DNA from: Luteimonas sp.
GTDB lineage: Bacteria; Pseudomonadota; Gammaproteobacteria; Xanthomonadales; Xanthomonadaceae
Direction of reading: 5' to 3'
DNA length: 64,000 bases
Assembly: GCA_024707405.1 (NCBI GenBank)
Contig: JANPZU010000003.1
Span: forward strand, 620,001-684,000
Part shown: positions 6,539-15,571 of the stretch, piece after piece
Numbering within the stretch: the stretch's first letter is position 1
How the letters are laid out: every line of letters begins with the position of its first letter
The notes under the pieces: model-generated
Database searches by the model: none
The model's input: the letters and a program-made list of their open reading frames with translations, nothing else
What the model was told of the DNA's origin: nothing
Made by a program: the position numbers and the translations under genes

Positions 6539-8086
6539 CTACGCCTTGCTGGCCTTCGCCCCGCCCTGCTTTGCCTTCTTGCTGGGTGGGCGGCTGATCT
6601 CCGCCTTGCGGAATGCGTGCCGGAACTGGCCGGGCGTGTACGGCAACAGCGAAACCGGCGGGGTGAACTTCGCCAACGTCTCGACCATGTCGGCAGGCAG
6701 CACGGTATCAATGTAGGCGTCCCGTAGGACGTTCTCATTGCGCACGTGGCCGGTGATCGGCGCAATCTCTTCGAGGCCAACACGCTTGCGGCTCAACCTG
6801 GTCGCGAACGTATGCCGGAACCAGTGGAAGCCCAACCCTGGCTCAGTAATGCCACATTCCTTTTTCAGGTAGGCCGAGAACTGCTTGGAGAGATAGGCGC
6901 CAAACCCGCCATCATCCTTGCGCGGCAAGTTCGGGAACAGCCGCGCATGACCGTAGTCCTTCAAGTCGTCCACGTAGGCCAAAATCCCAGCATCCAGGAT
7001 CGGCTGCGCAAAGGGCACAAAACGCTTGCTCGCGTCGTTCTTCACGCTCTTGCCCTTCGATTTGCTGGGCCGCACGCGGAACCCCCAGACGCCTTCATCC
7101 TGCTGGATGTCCTCCGCCAGCAGTTGCGCGATCTCGTTCACGCGCGCCCCGGAGTACAGGCCCAGCATGGGGCCAAACCAGCGATGGGGCGCCTTGCTGG
7201 CCCACGCCTTGAACCGTACCGGCTCGAAAATCTTGCGTAGTTCCTCGTCGGTAAACGGTCGCCTGCCTGGCTCTTCTTCCTCACGATCGGAGCCGAAGGG
7301 CACGCCGCGAATGGGGTTGCGGTCGATCTTGTCGTGCTTCACCAGGTCATTGAAGAACTTGGCCAACCGGCTGCGGTGCTTTTCCATGGTGCGATCAGCC
7401 GGCCCCGGAATGTTCTTGGCCGTGGCCAGCAAGATGGCGCCCTTGACGTTCAGCCCCTTGAACTCCGTGCGCTTGGTCGCGTTCGTGGGCAGCCGGGCAA
7501 TGCTGTTGCGAACCGATCGCATGTCGTCGGTGGTGATCTCGGCAACCGGCTTGTCCTCGCCCAGCAGTTCCGCCAACAAACGCAGGGCATGCGCGCTGTC
7601 CATGAGCGTGCGTGGCTTTCGCTTCTGCTGGCGCAAGTCGCCCAAGTGCTTCGCGGCGGCTTCCCGAATGGTCAGGACGGGGCGCAGCGGCTTGGTGGGA
7701 TCAATGGCCGGCGCCTTCGGCGGCAAGGCTTCCAGCCGGGCCATCGTCTCAGTCATCTGCCGGTAGTTGGTATCCGGGTCGGGATGGTCGGGCAGGCTGA
7801 CCCGGTGGCCGTTGACCTCCACTTCCCAGGGCCTGGTTTTCCCGCCTTGGAGTGCGGCTAGCGCCTTTTCCAGAATGTCATCCGCCATCCGCTCCCCCCG
7901 CCGCAACGCCCCGAACGCCTGAGAGAGTGCCACCCCCATGACAGCGGCGGCAAGGCGGGCGTCATCGCTTCGAGCATGGAGCGCGCGCACAACGAACCGC
8001 GCCCCGACAAGGGGGCGCAGATCGACGGGAACCAGGAACCGAACGAACAGCCCGGACGGGCGCGCAAAGATGTACGGCTTCGGCAT
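6539..8086 (-). CDS. Site-specific tyrosine integrase of the tRNA-Gly island
   Basis: A 515-residue phage-integrase-family recombinase, starting MPKPYIFARPSGLFVRF. Catalytic residues are all present: Arg315 (YSGARVNEIAQL), His421 and Arg424 (FHWFRHTFATRL), His447 (PITGHVRN) and Tyr458 (RDAYIDTVL). The N-terminal part has the compact arm-binding fold common in large island integrases, followed by a core-binding domain (about 135-250) and the catalytic domain (275-465). The tail is Lys-rich. I chose ATG 8086; an in-frame TTG at 8098 lies inside the 16-bp repeat 8094-8109. It lies beside tRNA-Gly and reads away from it, as expected for the enzyme that recombines the tRNA 3' end. Confidence 0.92.
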   Translation of the reverse strand: MPKPYIFARPSGLFVRFLVPVDLRPLVGARFVVRALHARSDDARLAAAVMGVALSQAFGALRRGERMADDILEKALAALQGGKTRPWEVEVNGHRVSLPDHPDPDTNYRQMTETMARLEALPPKAPAIDPTKPLRPVLTIREAAAKHLGDLRQQKRKPRTLMDSAHALRLLAELLGEDKPVAEITTDDMRSVRNSIARLPTNATKRTEFKGLNVKGAILLATAKNIPGPADRTMEKHRSRLAKFFNDLVKHDKIDRNPIRGVPFGSDREEEEPGRRPFTDEELRKIFEPVRFKAWASKAPHRWFGPMLGLYSGARVNEIAQLLAEDIQQDEGVWGFRVRPSKSKGKSVKNDASKRFVPFAQPILDAGILAYVDDLKDYGHARLFPNLPRKDDGGFGAYLSKQFSAYLKKECGITEPGLGFHWFRHTFATRLSRKRVGLEEIAPITGHVRNENVLRDAYIDTVLPADMVETLAKFTPPVSLLPYTPGQFRHAFRKAEISRPPSKKAKQGGAKASKA

Positions 8087-8093
8087 TTCGATA

Positions 8094-8109
8094 CCCAAAA
8101 CGATACCCG
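8094..8109. repeat. 16-bp direct repeat, candidate integrase arm site (right)
   Basis: Exact copy of 1804-1819 in the same orientation. On the minus strand the local sequence contains two GGGTATCG units four bases apart, overlapping the integrase start region, so binding here could also repress the integrase gene. Confidence 0.5.
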
Positions 8110-8153
8110 AGGGGGTGCCGATCTAGGCAGGTCTGCCGGATTTTCACCTTTGC

Positions 8154-8178
8154 AAAATCAACCTGTTAGGTTGATTTT
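8154..8178 (-). terminator. Terminator supplied by the island at the tRNA junction
   Basis: A perfect 10-bp inverted repeat (8154-8163/8169-8178, loop TGTTA) abuts the tRNA CCA end exactly. In tRNA orientation the stem ends in TTTT. It takes the place of the tRNA's own terminator, stranded at 1658-1692 by the insertion, and shields the integrase from tRNA read-through. Confidence 0.65.
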
Positions 8179-8195
8179 TGGAGCGGGTGATGGGA
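8179..8195. repeat. Right attachment site, inside tRNA-Gly
   Basis: The 17 bases at the 3' end of the tRNA gene including CCA, identical to 1701-1717. The tRNA remains complete because the element reconstitutes its 3' end. Confidence 0.85.
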
Positions 8196-8252
8196 ATCGA
8201 ACCCACGCTAGCAGCTTGGGAAGCTGCAGTTCTACCATTGAACTACACCCGC
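8179..8252 (-). tRNA. tRNA-Gly (anticodon CCC)
   Basis: A 74-base cloverleaf with encoded CCA: acceptor GCGGGTG/CACCCGC, D arm GTTC/GAAC, anticodon stem GCAGC/GCTGC with loop TTCCCAA (anticodon CCC), and T arm with TTCGATT. It is the integration target of the island to its left. Confidence 0.97.
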
Positions 8253-8327
8253 GTTCGCGACCAGTCTATGCCCGCGAAAGCAAGGTTGGCAACGCGCGGC
8301 CAGGCCTGTCGCCCGGCCACCCGACGA

Positions 8328-10187
8328 TCAGAAGCCGCTGCTGATCGTGGCGAACACACCGGCATGCTTGCCGCCCTTCTGGCTGACGTTCAGGCTGGCG
8401 CCGAGGTTTGCGTCGAGCCCGAACAGACGCGTCCGTGCGCCGAAGGTGGCCGTACCGTAACTGTCGTCGCGCACCAGTCCCGGCACCGCGTACTCGAGGG
8501 TCGCCGGCAACGACTGCGACTGCGCGAAGGCTTCTTGCGCCGGATCCTCGAACTCGCGATCCAGGGTGAAACGCACGTAGGGCTGCAGGCTGGCGTGGAT
8601 CGCGTAGCTGGCCTGCCAACCAACGCTGCCGACCAGCGAATCGAACGTCTGGTCCGGATAGGCGAGCGAAGTCGACAGCGCCGGTTCGCTTTCGGCAAAA
8701 CCGTCGATGTCGATGCGCTGCGACACCAGCGACACGACAGGCCCATGCCTGAGCGCACCTTCGCCGAACGTCCAGCCGGCATTGATCGCCGCGGCGAGGT
8801 TGCTGCCATCGGCGGAGCCGCGGTGGGTACGCACGGTCGGGCCCAGCGGCACCTGGCGCTCGATGTCGAAGTCGAGGCGGGTGTAACTCAGTTGCGCATT
8901 GGCCCACAGCCGGCCATCGCCGAACCATGCCGCTGCCGCGCCGATGGTCGCCTCCGACTGATCCCAATTGCCGCGACGCTGGCCCCAATCATTGCCCTGG
9001 CGGCCGTAGCCCACGAAGGCACCGAACGCGGTGTTGCCACTCGTCCAGTCGATGCCTGCCAGCAGCGCGGGGCCCGCCCCATCGTAGTCGTCGCCATGGC
9101 CATAGCGCTGGAAATCGCCGCGCACGTCCGCCCACCAGCGACGACCATCCTGCTCCGGCTTGACCGAAAGCGCGGCGCCCACCCGATCCGCACGCGCCCT
9201 GCCGGTGCCCGCCGCCGAATGCGGCAGCACCACGATCTGGCGCGGCCCCTCGATCATGCCAATCGCAAGGTCGGCGATGATCTTGTGTGCCGCCGAGGAG
9301 GGATGAACGCCATCGGCGAAGAGATAGCTCTGGTCGGCACCCGGCACCACGTAGGTACCCGGGTTGCAGGTGATCGATTGCGCGGTGATCTGCGGCTGGC
9401 AGGCGGTGCCGGTGACGTTGGTGAAGCCGTACAGCGACGGATTGGCCACGGCCTCGCGCAGGAAGCTGAAAGTGTCGAGTGGAATCACCCGCAGCCCCTG
9501 CGATGCCAATCCTCCGTAGAGCGCGTTGTTGTAGGCGACCGAGATCGCCGTGCCCTGCGCTGCCGCAGCCGCACCCTGCACCACGAAGCTCGGCGTGATG
9601 CCGATGTCGGGGATGTTGGGCACCAGCACGTAACGCGCGCCGGCCGCCTGCAGCGTGCCGACGATGCCGACCTGCGCAGTCACCGCCGCACCGATGATCT
9701 GCTGCGCCTGCGACGGATTGGCAGAGATCGAGAACAGGTCGTTCGGCCCGCCCCATACCGTATACAGCGCATTGGCATCGGCACGGCCGCCGTTGGCAGC
9801 CAGGTAGTTCGTCATCTGGGTCGCCAGCGATGGCGTGAGTCCGAACGGCGGGCCGATGCGGTCGGTCGCGACCATCGCACCGCCCGCGGCGTAGTTGTCG
9901 CCGGTCTGGCCGTTGCCATTGGCGCCGGCATTGGTGCCGTAGTAGTCGGCCAGCCACTCGGCCCACACCAGGCCGGGATTGGTGGTGAAGCGGCCGAGGA
10001 TCGCCGCCGACGGCCCGCCCTGCTGCACCAGCAGCGGACGGAAGTAGCCGGCATCGGTCAGGCTGTCGCCGAAGAACACGGTCCGTGAGAACGTGCCCTC
10101 CTGGGCCATGGCCGGCGCGGTGGCCAGCGCCAGTGCAGCCACCAGCAGGCGGCGGGCGGGAACGAAAGAAGGCTTGGAACGCGACAT
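8328..10187 (-). CDS. Autotransporter GDSL esterase/lipase (EstA type)
   Basis: A 619-residue outer-membrane esterase. ATG 10187 was chosen because it opens a typical signal peptide (MSRSKPSF...APAMAQ, cleavage near residue 29) and has GGAG upstream. The passenger is a GDSL hydrolase: FFGDSLTDAG with nucleophile Ser42, WGGPNDLF (Asn149 of block III) and ADGVHPS (Asp292, His295). The last 260 residues are a beta-barrel autotransporter domain with alternating aromatic strands ending in a terminal Phe. EstA-type proteins display a lipase or esterase on the cell surface. It is divergent from thiS and not part of an obvious operon. Confidence 0.92.
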   Translation of the reverse strand: MSRSKPSFVPARRLLVAALALATAPAMAQEGTFSRTVFFGDSLTDAGYFRPLLVQQGGPSAAILGRFTTNPGLVWAEWLADYYGTNAGANGNGQTGDNYAAGGAMVATDRIGPPFGLTPSLATQMTNYLAANGGRADANALYTVWGGPNDLFSISANPSQAQQIIGAAVTAQVGIVGTLQAAGARYVLVPNIPDIGITPSFVVQGAAAAAQGTAISVAYNNALYGGLASQGLRVIPLDTFSFLREAVANPSLYGFTNVTGTACQPQITAQSITCNPGTYVVPGADQSYLFADGVHPSSAAHKIIADLAIGMIEGPRQIVVLPHSAAGTGRARADRVGAALSVKPEQDGRRWWADVRGDFQRYGHGDDYDGAGPALLAGIDWTSGNTAFGAFVGYGRQGNDWGQRRGNWDQSEATIGAAAAWFGDGRLWANAQLSYTRLDFDIERQVPLGPTVRTHRGSADGSNLAAAINAGWTFGEGALRHGPVVSLVSQRIDIDGFAESEPALSTSLAYPDQTFDSLVGSVGWQASYAIHASLQPYVRFTLDREFEDPAQEAFAQSQSLPATLEYAVPGLVRDDSYGTATFGARTRLFGLDANLGASLNVSQKGGKHAGVFATISSGF

Positions 10188-10326
10188 GCTCGAACTCCGT
10201 CGATGGGGCGGCCTGCACATACGGGGCCGCATGGCGGACAGTGTCCCTCCAAGCAAGCGCCCGGCTCACGCCGCAGTGCGGCATGCCGGGGATGCACCAT
10301 CGCGCGGGGCAGGCGACAATCGCGGC

Positions 10327-10527
10327 ATGGACATCACGCTCAATGGCGATGCGTTCGCTCTCGCCGACGACAGCACCATCGAAACCCTGCTGGCTTCGCA
10401 AGGCTTGGCGGAACGTCGCGTCGCGGTGGAAGTGAACGGCGAGATCGTGCCGCGCGGCCAGCATGCACAACATGCCCTGCAACCGGGCGACCGGGTCGAG
10501 ATCGTCCACGCGCTCGGCGGAGGCTGA
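10327..10527 (+). CDS. thiS: Sulfur carrier protein ThiS
   Basis: A 66-residue ubiquitin-like protein ([20 protein letters not shown]...) ending [10 protein letters not shown]. The C-terminal Gly-Gly is adenylated and then thiocarboxylated to carry the sulfur for the thiazole ring of thiamine. Length and ending are normal for the short ThiS form. thiG follows 64 bases downstream. No TPP riboswitch is apparent in the 139 bases between the divergent esterase gene and thiS. Confidence 0.95.
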   Translation: MDITLNGDAFALADDSTIETLLASQGLAERRVAVEVNGEIVPRGQHAQHALQPGDRVEIVHALGGG

Positions 10528-10591
10528 TCCATCGCACAACCAGTGCGGCCAAGACGCGCGAATCGTCCCTCGATTGCGCGATAATTCCGCG

Positions 10592-11389
10592 ATGACCACG
10601 CCACTCACGCACGATGACGCGCTCGTCATCGCAGGAAAGCCGTATGCCTCGCGCCTGCTGACCGGCACCGGCAAGTTCAAGGATCTCGACGAAACCCGCC
10701 GCGCCACGGAAGCTGCTGGCGCCGAGATCGTCACCGTGGCGATCCGCCGCACCAACATCGGACAGACGCCCGGCGAGCCCAACCTGCTCGACGTACTGCC
10801 GCCGGATCGCTACGCCATCCTGCCCAACACCGCCGGCTGCTACACCGCCGAGGATGCGGTGCGCACCTGCCGGCTCGCGCGCGAACTGCTCGATGGCCAC
10901 AATCTGACCAAGCTCGAGGTGCTGGGCGACCAGAAAACGCTGTTCCCCGACGTGGTGCAGACGCTCAAGGCCGCCGAGATACTGGTCGCCGACGGTTTCG
11001 ACGTGATGGTCTACACCAGCGACGACCCGATCCTGGCCAAGCGGCTCGAAGAGATCGGCTGCGCCGCGGTGATGCCGCTGGCCGCGCCGATCGGCTCGGG
11101 CCTGGGCATCCAGAACAAGTGGAACCTGGTCGAGATCATCGAGAACGCGAAAGTGCCGATCATCGTCGATGCGGGCGTCGGAACCGCGTCCGATGCCGCC
11201 ATCGCGATGGAACTCGGTTGCGACGGCGTGCTGATGAACACCGCCATCGCCGGTGCGAAGGATCCGGTGCGCATGGCCCGCGCCATGAAACTGGGCGTGC
11301 AGGCCGGGCGCGATGCCTTCCTCGCCGGGCGCATCCCGCGCAAGCGTTATGCCAGCGCCTCCTCGCCGGTGGACGGACTGATCGGTTGA
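10592..11389 (+). CDS. thiG: Thiazole synthase ThiG
   Basis: A 265-residue TIM-barrel enzyme that forms the thiazole phosphate of thiamine from deoxyxylulose 5-phosphate, dehydroglycine and ThiS thiocarboxylate. Schiff-base Lys107 lies in [10 protein letters not shown]. Other signatures are LLTGTGKF at the start, [14 protein letters not shown] and the phosphate-binding [11 protein letters not shown] near residue 190. The start at ATG 10592 gives the usual family length. It follows thiS and overlaps the ribosome-site region of trmB (one base between stop and next ATG), so thiS-thiG-trmB is probably one transcript. Confidence 0.96.
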   Translation: MTTPLTHDDALVIAGKPYASRLLTGTGKFKDLDETRRATEAAGAEIVTVAIRRTNIGQTPGEPNLLDVLPPDRYAILPNTAGCYTAEDAVRTCRLARELLDGHNLTKLEVLGDQKTLFPDVVQTLKAAEILVADGFDVMVYTSDDPILAKRLEEIGCAAVMPLAAPIGSGLGIQNKWNLVEIIENAKVPIIVDAGVGTASDAAIAMELGCDGVLMNTAIAGAKDPVRMARAMKLGVQAGRDAFLAGRIPRKRYASASSPVDGLIG

Positions 11390-11390
11390 A

Positions 11391-12131
11391 ATGACCGATC
11401 CCTTCTCCAGCGACGGCGCCAAGGTACCGCCCAAGCCGTTCACCGTCACCGAAGGTCGTCGCGAGATCCGCAGCTTCGTGCTGCGCCAGGGCCGCTTCAC
11501 CGAAGCCCAGCAGCGCGCGTTCGACGAACTGTGGCCACGTTACGGACTGGATTACACCGGGCAGCCCCGGGATTTCGATGCCGCATTCGGGCGCAAGGCA
11601 CCGCGTGTCCTCGAAATCGGCTTCGGCAACGGCGAGGCGCTGCGCTTCGCCAGCGCGCGCGATCCGGCACGCGACCACATCGGCATCGAAGTGCATGCGC
11701 CTGGCGTCGGCCGCCTGCTCAATGCGCTGGCCGCCGATGGCACCTGCAACGTCTGCCTCTACCACCACGACGCGGTCGAAGTGCTGGAGCACGAAATCGC
11801 CGACGGCACGCTCGACGAAGTCCGCATCTATTTCCCGGATCCATGGCACAAGAAGCGCCACCACAAGCGGCGCCTGGTGCAACCTGCCTTCGCAGACCTG
11901 CTGGTGCGCAAGCTGCATGGCGATGGCCGCTTGCACCTCGCCACCGATTGGCAGGACTATGCCGAGCACATGTGGGACGTGCTCGACACGACGAAGGGAT
12001 TGCGCAGCCGTGCCGGCGCGCGTGGGCACGTGCCGCGCCCCGATTGGCGGCCCCAGACCCACTTCGAGACCCGCGGGCAGCGGCTGGGGCACTGCGTCTG
12101 GGATCTGTTGTACGACCGGACGGACGGCTGA
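11391..12131 (+). CDS. trmB: tRNA (guanine-N7)-methyltransferase TrmB
   Basis: A 246-residue SAM-dependent methyltransferase that makes m7G46 in tRNA. Visible motifs are [12 protein letters not shown] (SAM-binding motif I, about residue 70), [12 protein letters not shown], and the family signature [16 protein letters not shown], followed by [13 protein letters not shown]-terminal [17 protein letters not shown] is also typical. The start one base after the thiG stop suggests translational coupling. Confidence 0.96.
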   Translation: MTDPFSSDGAKVPPKPFTVTEGRREIRSFVLRQGRFTEAQQRAFDELWPRYGLDYTGQPRDFDAAFGRKAPRVLEIGFGNGEALRFASARDPARDHIGIEVHAPGVGRLLNALAADGTCNVCLYHHDAVEVLEHEIADGTLDEVRIYFPDPWHKKRHHKRRLVQPAFADLLVRKLHGDGRLHLATDWQDYAEHMWDVLDTTKGLRSRAGARGHVPRPDWRPQTHFETRGQRLGHCVWDLLYDRTDG

Positions 12132-12149
12132 GGCACGTCATACACGACC

Positions 12150-14003
12150 ATGGATGACATCGGGCTCGCACTGACCACCGACATGAAGATCGTCCTCGGA
12201 CTGGTCTTCCTGACGATGGTGTTGTTCGTGTTCCAGCGCGTGCGCGCCGACCTGGTGGCCCTGGTGGTGCTGGTCATGCTGGGCCTGACCGGGCTGGTGC
12301 AGCCCGAAGACGTGTTCAACGGCTTTTCCTCCAACGCGGTGATCAGCGTGATCGCCACGATGATCCTGGGCATGGGGCTCGACCGAACCGGCGCGCTCAA
12401 TCGCCTCGCCGCATGGCTGCTGCGCCGCGCGCACGGCATGGAGCAACGCCTGCTGCTGCTCACCTCCGCCGTCGCCGGCGTGAACTCCTCGGTGATGCAG
12501 AACCCGTCGGTGATGGCGCTGTACATGCCGGTGGTGTCGCGGCTGTCGTCGCGCACCGGCATCCCGCTGTCGCGGATGCTGCTGCCGGTCGCGATCGCCA
12601 TCGTGATGGGCGGCACCCTGACCATGGTCGGCAACTCGCCGCTGATCCTGCTCAACGACCTGCTGGTCGCGGCCAACGCCAACCTGCCCTCGGGTGCTGC
12701 GACGCTGGAACCGCTGAACATGTTCGCGCCGCTGCCGATCGGCCTGGCCTTGCTGTTCGCGGGTTTGGCGTATTTCCATTTCCGCGGCAACAGGCAACTG
12801 CGCGGCGATGGTGGCGGCGACGGCGACAGCAACGTCACTCCGGCGCGCACGGAAAGCTACTTCGCCCGCACCTACGGCATCGACGGCGACGTGCACGAAC
12901 TCATCGTCACCGCCGACAGTCCGCTGGTCGGCATGACCTTCGGCGAGGCGGAGGCCATCCACAACGCGCCGCTGCTGCTTGCCCTGCAGACCGGCAACGA
13001 TGCACGCCTGGCGCCCCCTGCCGATGCACGCATCTGGGTCGGCAGCGTGCTCGGCGCGATGGGGCCGCGCCAGCAGGTGCTCGATTTCTCGCAGAACCAG
13101 TTCCTGCGCATGAACTCGCGGCTGCGCAATTTCGCCGACCTGTTCAACCCCAGCCGCGCGGGCATTTCCGAGGCCGTCGTCCCGCCAACCTCGAAATTCA
13201 TCGGCAAGACCGCGGCGCAATTGCAACTGCGCAAGCAACACGGCGTCAGCCTGCTGGCCGTGAACCGCGACAAGACCGTGATCCGCGAAGACGTGCGCGA
13301 CGTGGCGTTGCGCGCGGGCGACATGCTGGTCCTGCACAGCATCTGGACCGACCTCACCCTCGCGGCATCCAAGCGCGACATCGTGGTGGTCACCGACTAT
13401 CCCAAGGGCGAACAGCGTCCGCACAAGTTCAAGATCGCGATGACGATCTTCGCCGTCACCATGCTGATCGCGCTGTCGGGCCGCGTGCCGACTTCGGTAG
13501 CGTTGATGACCGGCGTCGCCGGCATGCTGGTGTTCGGCGTGCTGAAGATGGACGAGGCCTACGGCGCCATCAGCTGGAAGACGGTGTTCCTGATGGCCTG
13601 CCTCATCCCGCTGGGCTGGGCGATGGACAGCAGCGGCGCCGCAGCCTGGGTCGCCGGCCACACCGTCGAGCGGTTGCCGACGGGGCTACCCATCTGGCTG
13701 ATCGAATTCGCGGTCGCCTTGCTGACCGCGGCATTCTCGATGGTGATCAGCCACGTCGGCGCGACGATCGTGGTGGTGCCGCTGGCGATCAACCTCGCGC
13801 TGGCCGCAGGCGGCAACCCGACCGCCTTCGCCCTGATCGTGGCGCTGTCGGCATCCAACAACTTCGTCACCCAGTCCAACCCGGTGATGTCGATGATCGC
13901 CGGCCCCGGCGGCTACCGCCCGCGCGAGCTGTGGAAGATCGGGATCCCGCTGTCGCTGGTCTATACCGCGATCGTGGTGCTGATGGTGAACCTGTTGTTC
14001 TAG
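12150..14003 (+). CDS. SLC13/CitT-type permease with central TrkA-C domains
   Basis: A 617-residue inner-membrane transporter. About five membrane segments precede a cytosolic middle (residues 230-420), and about five follow it. The middle part has the pattern of two TrkA-C (RCK_C) regulatory domains: GMTFGEAEAIHNAPLLLALQ and GKTAAQLQLRKQHGVSLLAV...VALRAGDMLVLHS. Anion-transporter features include NPSVMALYMPVV, the NSPL loop near residue 170 and SNNFVTQSNPVM near the end. Family members move dicarboxylates, sulfate or other anions with sodium; the substrate here is not readable. It ends five bases from the convergent Rieske gene. Confidence 0.88.
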   Translation: MDDIGLALTTDMKIVLGLVFLTMVLFVFQRVRADLVALVVLVMLGLTGLVQPEDVFNGFSSNAVISVIATMILGMGLDRTGALNRLAAWLLRRAHGMEQRLLLLTSAVAGVNSSVMQNPSVMALYMPVVSRLSSRTGIPLSRMLLPVAIAIVMGGTLTMVGNSPLILLNDLLVAANANLPSGAATLEPLNMFAPLPIGLALLFAGLAYFHFRGNRQLRGDGGGDGDSNVTPARTESYFARTYGIDGDVHELIVTADSPLVGMTFGEAEAIHNAPLLLALQTGNDARLAPPADARIWVGSVLGAMGPRQQVLDFSQNQFLRMNSRLRNFADLFNPSRAGISEAVVPPTSKFIGKTAAQLQLRKQHGVSLLAVNRDKTVIREDVRDVALRAGDMLVLHSIWTDLTLAASKRDIVVVTDYPKGEQRPHKFKIAMTIFAVTMLIALSGRVPTSVALMTGVAGMLVFGVLKMDEAYGAISWKTVFLMACLIPLGWAMDSSGAAAWVAGHTVERLPTGLPIWLIEFAVALLTAAFSMVISHVGATIVVVPLAINLALAAGGNPTAFALIVALSASNNFVTQSNPVMSMIAGPGGYRPRELWKIGIPLSLVYTAIVVLMVNLLF

Positions 14004-14008
14004 TGGTT

Positions 14009-14368
14009 CTAGGCTGATCGCGTCGGGTCGCCGACGCCAAGCCAGACCTCGCCATCGCGCAGCTCGACGCCGACCGGACGCAACCGGTCGCCCTTGCAGG
14101 GGCCGGCGACACAGGCGCCCTGCGACAGCTCGAAGCTCGCGCCGTGCGCGGCACAGACCAGCAGCCCGTCCTTTGACTTGAGGAACTGGCCCGGCGACCA
14201 GTCGAGTCGGCGGCCTGCATGCGGGCAAATGTTGAGCCACGCCCGCACGGCATCACCGTCACGATGGAGGATCAACGACTCAGGATCGCCCTCGATCACC
14301 GTCTCCACGGCCGCGAGCGCACCGTCGGGGAGGTCGTCCCATGCCATCAGTCGTGTCTGGCCCGGCAT
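14009..14368 (-). CDS. Small Rieske [2Fe-2S] protein
   Basis: A 119-residue stand-alone Rieske domain. Cluster ligands are CPHAGRRLD (Cys and His) and CAAHGASFE (Cys and His), spaced as in ferredoxin-type Rieske proteins that pass electrons to oxygenases or reductases. ATG 14368 (MPGQTRLMAWDDLPDG) gives the normal length; an in-frame ATG at 14440 would add 24 residues of low plausibility. Its redox partner is not in the window. Confidence 0.85.
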   Translation of the reverse strand: MPGQTRLMAWDDLPDGALAAVETVIEGDPESLILHRDGDAVRAWLNICPHAGRRLDWSPGQFLKSKDGLLVCAAHGASFELSQGACVAGPCKGDRLRPVGVELRDGEVWLGVGDPTRSA

Positions 14369-14457
14369 TTCGTTTAACGAAGTCCTTACACGTCGATCGA
14401 TGCCGGACACGATACTGGCCCTGTCCGGTTCCCCCTCCATTTTGTCACGTCCAGCCC

Positions 14458-14763
14458 ATGGCTTCAGGTTTCTTCCACGGTTTCCAGGCCCGCTTCGACG
14501 CTTCGCCGCTGCGCAGCGCCTTCAGTCCGCGCAAGCCGCGCAATGCCCTCCTGCGCATCGCTTTCGGCCTGGTCGGCATCGCCCTGCTGGTGGTGTTGCT
14601 GGCGATCGGCCTGGTGGTCGGCGCAACGATGCTGGCCTTCGGCATGCTGCGCCGCCTGTTCGGCAAGCGTCCAGCCATGCAGGCCGTCGACGGCAGCGTC
14701 GTGGACGGCGAATACCGCGTGGTATCGAAGCCGGGCCGCGCTGGCCAGCCGATCCTGCGCTGA
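14458..14763 (+). CDS. Small membrane protein of unknown function
   Basis: A 101-residue protein starting MASGFFHGFQARFDASPLRS at ATG 14458. It has a basic N-terminal part, one long hydrophobic segment at about residues 32-62 (IAFGLVGIALLVVLLAIGLV and on) and a short polar C-terminus (VSKPGRAGQPILR). It is probably a single-pass inner-membrane protein. It precedes the fumarylacetoacetase-family gene by 65 bases and may share its transcript. No family name is known to me. Confidence 0.75.
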   Translation: MASGFFHGFQARFDASPLRSAFSPRKPRNALLRIAFGLVGIALLVVLLAIGLVVGATMLAFGMLRRLFGKRPAMQAVDGSVVDGEYRVVSKPGRAGQPILR

Positions 14764-14828
14764 GCCAAGCGCACCGCGCGAATCCCCGCGCCGCCCATCG
14801 GCGACGCGCCCCGATCTCCGGAGACCCG

Positions 14829-15530
14829 ATGACCGACGTGATCCCCACGCCGCCCGTGCCGCGCGTCCCCGTGCGTGGTGGCGGCACGTTCCCGGTACGC
14901 CGCATCTACTGCGTGGGCCGCAACTTCGCCGACCACGCACGCGAGATGGGCGCGACCGCACCAGCTTCGAAGGCCGAGCGCGGCACGCCGGTGTTCTTCA
15001 TGAAACCGGCCGATGCCATCGTCGTCGATGGCGACGTCGCCTACCCGCCGGGCACGCAGGATCTGCACCACGAGGTCGAGCTGGTGGTCGCCCTCGGCCA
15101 GGATGCCGCCGCCGGCGAGCTGGCCGTGGACGATGCGCAGGCGCTGGTCTTCGGTTACGCCGTCGGCCTCGACCTCACCCGCCGCGACCTGCAGGCCGCG
15201 GCGAAGGCCAAGGGCCTGCCGTGGGACATCGCCAAGGGCTTCGACCAGTCGGCGCCGGTCAGCGAGCTCGTGCCCGCCGCCGAACTCGGCGCACTGGCAC
15301 CACGCACTCTGTCGCTCGACGTGAATGGCCAACGCCGCCAGCAATCCGCGCTCGACCAGTTGATCTGGGACGTGCCCGAGATCCTGCATGAACTGTCGAA
15401 GTTGTACGCCCTGCGTGCCGGCGACCTGGTGTTCATGGGCACGCCGGCAGGCGTGGCCGCGTTGCAGCCGGGCGACGAATGCGTCGCGCGCCTGGACGAC
15501 GTGATCGAACTGCGCTGCCGCATCCGCTAG
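14829..15530 (+). CDS. Fumarylacetoacetate hydrolase family protein
   Basis: A 233-residue FAH-fold enzyme preceded by a GGAGA ribosome site. Features: [16 protein letters not shown] at the start, [12 protein letters not shown], and the metal-binding set [10 protein letters not shown] (His-Glu-x-Glu) with Asp in [14 protein letters not shown], followed by KGFDQSAP and [14 protein letters not shown]. This is the YcgM/FAHD1-like short form, whose members hydrolyse acylpyruvates or decarboxylate oxaloacetate; the substrate cannot be assigned here. Confidence 0.92.
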   Translation: MTDVIPTPPVPRVPVRGGGTFPVRRIYCVGRNFADHAREMGATAPASKAERGTPVFFMKPADAIVVDGDVAYPPGTQDLHHEVELVVALGQDAAAGELAVDDAQALVFGYAVGLDLTRRDLQAAAKAKGLPWDIAKGFDQSAPVSELVPAAELGALAPRTLSLDVNGQRRQQSALDQLIWDVPEILHELSKLYALRAGDLVFMGTPAGVAALQPGDECVARLDDVIELRCRIR

Positions 15531-15571
15531 GCTATCGGCACTCCACCACCACCACAGCAAGGGGAAGCCCG

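Larger units (their letters stand above)
1701..8195. mobile_element. 6.5 kb genomic island integrated in the 3' end of tRNA-Gly(CCC)
   Basis: The element is bounded by a 17-bp direct repeat (1701-1717 and 8179-8195) equal to the last 17 bases of the tRNA gene. A tyrosine integrase gene starts about 90 bases from the tRNA and reads away from it, the usual layout of tRNA-targeting islands. Cargo: a second tyrosine recombinase, a winged-helix replication-type protein, a DGQHR/DndB-like protein and several small unknown proteins. No phage structural genes, conjugation genes or complete defence operon are present, so it is an integrative plasmid-like element or satellite rather than a prophage or full ICE. 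Whether it can still move is not visible. Confidence 0.88.

Noticed and set aside
1701..8195. Prophage or conjugative element
   Set aside because: No capsid, terminase, tail, lysis, relaxase or type IV secretion genes occur among the island's frames.
10188..10326. TPP riboswitch upstream of thiS
   Set aside because: The stretch is only 139 bases and shared with the divergent esterase; I cannot find the conserved thi-box core.
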